The notes under the pieces: model-generated
Seen by the model: only the letters and a program-made list of their open reading frames with translations
Databases searched by the model: none
What the model was told of the DNA's origin: nothing
Shown: one piece after another, positions 58,801-64,000 of the stretch
Layout: each line of letters begins with the position of its first letter
Position numbering within the stretch: the first letter of the stretch is position 1
Assembly (NCBI GenBank): GCA_013397115.1
Contig: VWZW01002539.1
Coordinates: 124,001 to 188,000 of the forward strand
Direction: 5' to 3'
DNA from: Edolisoma coerulescens
Lineage: Eukaryota > Chordata > Aves > Passeriformes > Campephagidae
DNA: 64,000 nt
Made by a program: the position numbers and the translations under genes

Positions 58801-60521
58801 GTAAGTCAAATAAGCTTAGGTTTGATCAGAAATGGAAAATGTTTTTCTGTTTACCTTTCAAACCTTTTTTGCTTTCCCCTTCTTATTCTTATTATTTCCG
58901 TCAGAGTAGTGGCCCCAGTTAAAATGGTGCAAACACACAGTGAGTGTTAGGAGGCTCTCAGAAGTTCCTTCCCTTTTATCCTTTCCCTTCTGATTCTGGC
59001 AAAGATTAATGTTACAGATGCAAGTTCTTTGCTGGAGTGGAGATGGATCAACTTCACTTTTCTTTGGGAGCTTTTGCTTCATGCTTCCTCAAGTGTGAGC
59101 TGGTGGTGTGGTGGATGATTGAGCACAGGGATACTGGAGAGTGAGGAGGGAAGGTCACTTGGCAAGACTCAGGCTCCAGCCAGGTTGCCTTCATGGTCAT
59201 CAACAACAAAAAGCAAACTCTTAATTATGTATTTTCCTGTATTTTCAATGCAGAAATTAGAAAGAGGTCTGCTCTCACTTACTATTATGTTTAAGCATGT
59301 TACGAGAGGGTAATGAGAGGGAGACGAACTACTATGGTCAGCAGATGGCTTTTTACCAAAATTTGTTCTGAGGTACACAACAAAAGGCTCAGAAAAGACA
59401 GTGCTCAGTGTGATTATTACAGTAAGTGGAAAGAAGGGGCAGGCTCGTGGTGGGGAGCTGTGTTGTTTCCCTTTTTTTTCCTGTGCAAGGTCTCTTGGAT
59501 GTTCTGGAGTGGGTTTCTGTGAAGCAACACAGGAATTGAGTTCTCAGACTAACCCTGCCTTAACTGCAGGACTGGAAGCACAGACAGAATCCAATGGATA
59601 TACTGTATAGATTAATAAAGAAAGAGGTGATGATTTTGAAGACATTTAAAAATAAAATTAATACCTTTAGAATCATCCAAACAACTGTTTGTCTGAAACA
59701 GGCTGTTCAGTAGGGTTAGAGTTACTTTGATTTTTTTTTTTCCCCTGGAATACGCCTTACGCACGTGAAAGAAACCCATAAAAAGAAACTAATAGTGCTT
59801 TTAGAAGGAATTCTGGATAATGTTTTTCAGCAACACAGAGACTGCACTTGCACTACTGCACAGGAGCAGGGCAAGGCAGGGCTGAAGGATAAATGTTTCG
59901 AAAGCTGATGCACCCCGACATGAGGGAAATCCCAGGTGTTGCCAGTGCCCTAGAAACATTAGCTTGCCTCTTTCTTTGGAGGACATTCAACAGCATGCTT
60001 ACTAACCTCATGAAAATCCTGCCAAGATATTCTCTACAGTCCTTGCACAGCACCAGAGCACAGAGAAACAATATTTAAAAAAAAAAAAAAAAAGATAACC
60101 TTTTGATTAGAAACATTAATGTGTGCCCATTTTTTTTGGTGTCACACACAATTAGACTTCAGACCAAATGTACTTGTCAACAACTGCCACATTATTCCTG
60201 GAGCAGTCAGAGCAGAGCTATGGCCTCTTCTCCCCAGGTGTTTGAAAAGGAGGCATTATCTTTTGGTTCTATCCTTCCGCTCCCCACATAAATTCAGTCC
60301 CCTGTTGGAGCATGAGACATGCTGCAAAGTCTTGGCAAGAGTGCAGAATGCTGACCTAGTTGTAGTAGTTGTTTGTGTGCAAACTCATTGATCACGTGGT
60401 TGCTTTTTGAAGGAGGATGTAAGCCAAGAGTAGTTGTGGAGCCCAGCTCTACAGCTTTTTCACTTCAGCCACCTGAACAACAGCCTTTAAAATTGGTAAC
60501 TCTATTTTTCTGTTTGTTTAG
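58801..60521 (+). other. PDE5A intron 8
   Basis: 1721 bp, GTAAGT to TTTAG (or CAG, see exon 9). Contains an A17 tract at 60077-60093. No exon or repeat is recognised besides this. Confidence 0.93.
60077..60093. repeat. A17 homopolymer
   Basis: A-tract in intron 8, about 430 bp before the exon 9 acceptor. Confidence 0.9.
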
Positions 60522-60609
60522 CAGAATGACAATGCAGAAAATGTAAGTCAGAACATAAAGAGTTTGCTGTGTACACCAATAAAAAATGGGAAAAAGAATA
60601 AAGTGATAG
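60522..60609 (+). CDS. PDE5A: PDE5A exon 9 (GAF-B), tandem acceptor
   Basis: Residues 419-447 plus one base of Gly448, with (Q)NDNAENVSQNIKSLL followed by the conserved CTPIKNGKKNKVIG. The donor is ATAG|GTAGGT, phase 1. The acceptor reads TTTAGCAG, so splicing after 60521 (TAG) includes a CAG-encoded Gln and splicing after 60524 (CAG) omits it. The exon is therefore 88 or 85 bp. Human has TENTGNVNQQCIR at this spot, 13 residues before SLL, matching the longer form in length, but the alignment there is poor. The start given is the upstream choice. SLLCTPIKNG is the GAF-B counterpart of SILCMPIKNH in exon 3. Confidence 0.94.
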
Positions 60610-63430
60610 GTAGGTATCTTTACAAAAATAATGTTATACATTTCATAGATAAATTTATGTGCTCCACAGTAAAATCACAGCAACATGCAATCTCAAGCCA
60701 GGAGAGAAGATCCTTAATTATCATGTTTTCAACTAATAAGTCTACTGCGACCTTGAATATAAATTGCTCACCTAATAAGCTGCCAAAGAGTAGAATGAGT
60801 GCCAGCCTTCGTTCCTGGTATCAGTAAGTCCCACAAGCAAACAGAAAATAAAATATACTGATTCTTAGATGAGCATGAATCCAATTTCATCAGCTTTACA
60901 AAATTTGGCAAGTAAATATGACGAGTTCCAAGAATGCCTTTTTAATGGTCTTCAAATAACTTTCTTTGAGAATGATGGCAAAACAGCGTGGCACAATTTG
61001 TAGAGTAAATATGAGGTCCCATTTTTGTGAAGACAGATTTTTTTTTAACATCTGAAGCAGAAAGAGAAACCTCATCTTTATCTCATGGAGTTCTCTGAAA
61101 TTTCTTTTGCTATTAGCTTCTTTCATGAGCTCTTTTATTACTTGATTTAAATATTCCAGCAAACCCTAGAACACCAAGATGAGGACTGAACTGTGGAGCT
61201 TTAATTAGAGATATTTCACCATGCTGTGAGCTATTGATAAAACTGTTGCATCTGATCGTTTTTTTCTACTGAGATTTTTCTATTGAAGTTCAAACTGAAA
61301 CTTTCAGTCAGGCCACCCATTTAGGTGGGCTTTTCAAATCTGAGTCATTCTCATTGGGAAATGTTCTTTTAAGTCTTTTATGGTTTCACAGCTGCCTCAT
61401 GTTCAGTTATTTAATAGAGCAAGGTTAAGAAGTTGTCTTTGGGACAGCACCCAGAAGCTCCTTTACAATACTACATAGCACGTATGACTATTATTATACA
61501 TCTGGTTTCTTTTTAAAATTATTTTTAAGATTAGGATACCCAAAACAGAATTTGGGAAGTGGTATGGGGGTGGGAAAAACTGTCCACATCAAACCCCAGC
61601 AAATCTTACTAGCAAGAAGGATGAAAAGAACTTTATTCTCCTGACTTGTGCATTTCTCAGGTATGTGGTAAAAACTTCACAGAATCTTGCTGTGATTTTA
61701 TAACTATGTCCCAATGAAAGACTTTGGACTCCCTTTTTTGTAATCAATGGACCTCTCAGTGCATTGGGGAAGTTTTTGAAAGAGGTTGAAGAGTCTTAAG
61801 TAATACACAGTATATTCACTGCAGTTCTCTATTTTTCTAAGAGACATTTATGTGCAAATACTGTGTCTTTTTAGGAATTCATTTACCTTTATGGCACATT
61901 CACTGTTGGGTCTTAATCTTGTGTTCATTACATCACAGTTGCTATGGAAATAATTATAATGTCATAAACTGTACTGAACAGAAATCTGAAAGTCAGTTTC
62001 ATGGGATTTTCCTAAAGACTTTTGTAAGTCAGCTTCTTTTTTCCCAGGGAAAGTTAATCTTGTTCCTTATTTGAATGAATCCTTTTTTGATGGGACTATA
62101 TTTTTTTACTGTGATTCAGTGTTCCATTGCTTTCCATCTCATTCCATAAAGGTTCAGAATCCTGCTTGCAATATTCAGATACCCCAATCCCTTCCACAAC
62201 ACAATACAGCTACAGCTATTATGATCTTGCTGATCTCTTTAGAGGAGACTCGATTCGAAGTTCCCCAAACAGAATATAACATGGAAACAGGACAGTGTTA
62301 CATTGTCTCCAGGCATTAAAACTTCTACTTGTGAGGCCAACATTATTCTAAAACTACAGTTGCATATGTGGCTGATGCATTCTTTTCCACACTTTTATTA
62401 TCTACCATAACAGGGAAGATGCACATGTGGTAATTTTTTCAGAATTTTTAATATGCAGCTGGGATATCTTGGCACTTGGACAGGAAAACGCAGCTTTTAT
62501 GCCCATGGGAGTGAGCAAACATTTGGACTCCCCTAAGACAGTACTCACCCCCAAAGCAGTTTTGGCCAAAGACAACATATTCTTACAATTCAGCTGCTTT
62601 AAATAATACTCTGATTTCTTAGCAGGTAAAACTAAGGGGAAGTGTATGTCTGAATTCCCCCCTGCTCACAATGGTGTCAGGGATTTAAGCTGCAGCAAAG
62701 TGTGGTAGAAGTTACCTGTCAGACTTCTTCAATGCGCCATGCACAGAAAAGTCCAGAAATTCTTAACAGAAAATAAACAAATGTAAATATCAGCAAGTTT
62801 GATCCTAACATGCTGAATTCAGTCAGATGCTTCTCAAGGAGTTCAATAGCGTTTGGAATAGGCTGTAATTCATCCACATCCTCATAGAATGGGCGAGTGG
62901 ACTTCAGCTTGGAACCTCAACTTGGGTATTCCCTGTTTAGTCCATTTACTTGAAAGAAATCGTAGTACTGGCTCAAATAAGGAAGCAAAAACTCTGTGTA
63001 CCACTGTTCTGACTTTCATAAATGTTCTTTTGGCATGGTTGCAAAAATTTAATTAGCCTCCAAAGGACAAATTGTCTTTAGGGATTAAATCAATCTAGAA
63101 TACTATTAATAATGAAAGTTAGGATGAAAACGACCCTAGAATTTCACAGGATAATCAAGTCTCTAAAGCCCTACATTTTTGGTTTACAAATCCTAATAAG
63201 TACTTTTGAATTTACTATGTATATATAATATTTTAACATTTATTTTATAATACATTGAAATTACACTTGGGGGAAAAAAAAATATCCTACAGCATTCCTA
63301 TGTGTCACTTATGTATGTTAGTTGTTTATACTGTAGGCTAATCTGTCCTAAACTTAATTCCTGATGATACAATAGGTGATATGTTGGCAGTTCTCTGTAT
63401 TACTTCCTTTCATTTTGTGTCCTGACATAG
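60610..63430 (+). other. PDE5A intron 9
   Basis: 2821 bp, GTAGGT to CATAG. AT-rich, with an especially AT-dense stretch at about 63215-63260. Nothing else is recognised. Confidence 0.93.
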
Positions 63431-63606
63431 GGGTTTGCCAGCTTGTGAATAAGATGGAAGAAAACTCAGGAAAAATTAAGGCTTTCAACAGAAACGATGA
63501 GGAGTTCCTGGAAGCATTCGTCATCTTTTGTGGCCTGGGGATCCAGAACACACAGATGTACGAAGCTGTAGAAAGAGCCATGGCCAAACAGATGGTGACA
63601 CTAGAG
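63431..63606 (+). CDS. PDE5A: PDE5A exon 10 (end of GAF-B and connecting helix)
   Basis: Two bases completing Gly448 plus 58 codons, residues 449-506 (VCQLVNKMEENSGKI..EAVERAMAKQMVTLE). The acceptor is CATAG|GGG and the donor GAG|GTGAGC at 63607, phase 1 in and 0 out. It carries the GAF-B copy of the NKFDE motif: Asn454, Lys455, Phe466, Asp470 and Glu471. The helix AFVIFCGLGIQNTQMYEAVERAM leads toward the catalytic domain. This is the last coding exon in the window. The next expected sequence (VLSYHAS in mammals) is not found before 64000, so the gene continues to the right. Confidence 0.97.
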
Positions 63607-64000
63607 GTGAGCCCAAAATCTTGGTGGTCCTTAATTAGCCCCAAACAGACCATAATATTCCCCAGACCCGGTCTGCTCCGCACATTAATGCGGCTGCTCA
63701 CAGGGACACTGAACAGAGATTGCTCTCCCTCAGGAGAGCAGCATTTGGGCTGTTGAGCTGCTCAGGAATTTTCTGCTTGTTTCTGACTCTGCCAGAAGAC
63801 TCTTTTAACTTGGTATTGTGTCCTGACTTCACTCCTGAGATTTCGTGGGGAGCTGGAGGCATCTTCCCCTCTCCACGAGGCTGCGCGCTGGCAGCACAGT
63901 GGGTGCGTCCTGTCGCGTAGGAAGAGAAAATGGTTTGGCAGATTAAGGGGCTTCCTTCTCTTGTCTGAGGGTTTTTGTGATGATTTTGGCTCAGTCCTTT
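63607..64000 (+). other. PDE5A intron 10, partial
   Basis: Starts GTGAGC directly after exon 10 and continues past the window edge. It becomes GC-richer toward about 63840-63920. No exon 11 homology is seen. Confidence 0.9.

Larger units (their letters stand above)
32467..63606 (+). other. PDE5A: PDE5A gene, 5' portion (coding exons 1-10, two alternative first exons)
   Basis: PDE5A hydrolyses cGMP to 5'-GMP in the cytosol and ends NO/natriuretic-peptide signalling. Joining the exons listed separately gives 506 residues (A1 form) that follow mammalian PDE5A almost throughout. The order is a short variable N-terminus, the RKISASEF phosphorylation segment, GAF-A (about residues 146-296), GAF-B (about 328-486) and the start of the connecting helix (MYEAVERAMAKQMVTLE). 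All introns are GT-AG and all phases agree. Introns run from 463 bp to 12.5 kb. Mammalian PDE5A1 is about 875 residues, so roughly the last 350, including the whole catalytic domain, lie beyond the right edge. PDE6 and PDE11 are the nearest paralogues; the near-identity to PDE5A, including its isoform-specific first exons, rules them out. Confidence 0.98.

Noticed and set aside
63354..63701. 115-codon minus-strand ORF at the right end
   Set aside because: It is the antisense shadow of PDE5A exon 10.

Overview
The window is vertebrate nuclear DNA, most likely from a bird and perhaps a songbird. It is AT-rich and exon-poor with GT-AG introns, holds CR1-type LINE sequence, and has one sharp CpG island broken by an assembly gap. 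The bird call is an inference from the CR1 relic, the fairly compact introns and frequent TTGGGGTTTTTT-like tracts; no species is proven.

One protein-coding gene is clearly recognisable: the 5' part of PDE5A, the cGMP-specific, cGMP-binding 3',5'-cyclic phosphodiesterase, on the + strand. Two alternative first coding exons lie in a CpG island at about 32.2-33.9 kb. The A1-type exon (32467-32570) is conventional. About 1 kb downstream is the tiny A2-type exon (33551-33576), which encodes MLPFGDKT plus a split Arg. Both splice in the same phase to common exon 2 (45098-45680). Exon 2 also carries the Met used as the start of the A3 isoform. Eight more exons follow: 46375-46464, 53422-53493, 54605-54694, 55937-56074, 56538-56605, 58692-58800, 60522(or 60525)-60609 and 63431-63606. 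Together they give 506 residues (A1 numbering): the N-terminal region with the PKG/PKA phosphorylation site (Ser84 here), all of GAF-A (allosteric cGMP binding) and all of GAF-B. Every junction was checked for GT/AG and reading phase. The catalytic HD-type domain is encoded beyond the right edge.

Positions 1 to about 32.1 kb look intergenic, with no recognisable protein gene. They hold a degraded CR1-type LINE (about 27.0-28.9 kb), a GC-rich patch (about 18 kb), three segments that look like candidate conserved regulatory elements (about 11.5, 13.8 and 15.5-16.0 kb), and one unassigned minus-strand exon-like ORF with good splice signals (5800-5915). The PDE5A introns hold three probable MIR-like SINE relics, homopolymer tracts, short tandem dimers and an AT-rich candidate enhancer in intron 1.

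I found no previously undescribed biological system. The best leads are the deeply conserved alternative A2 exon, a NAGNAG acceptor at exon 9, the run of phase-0 symmetric exons in GAF-A, the structured 54-bp tandem repeat in the A2 promoter, and the orphan minus-strand exon candidate.
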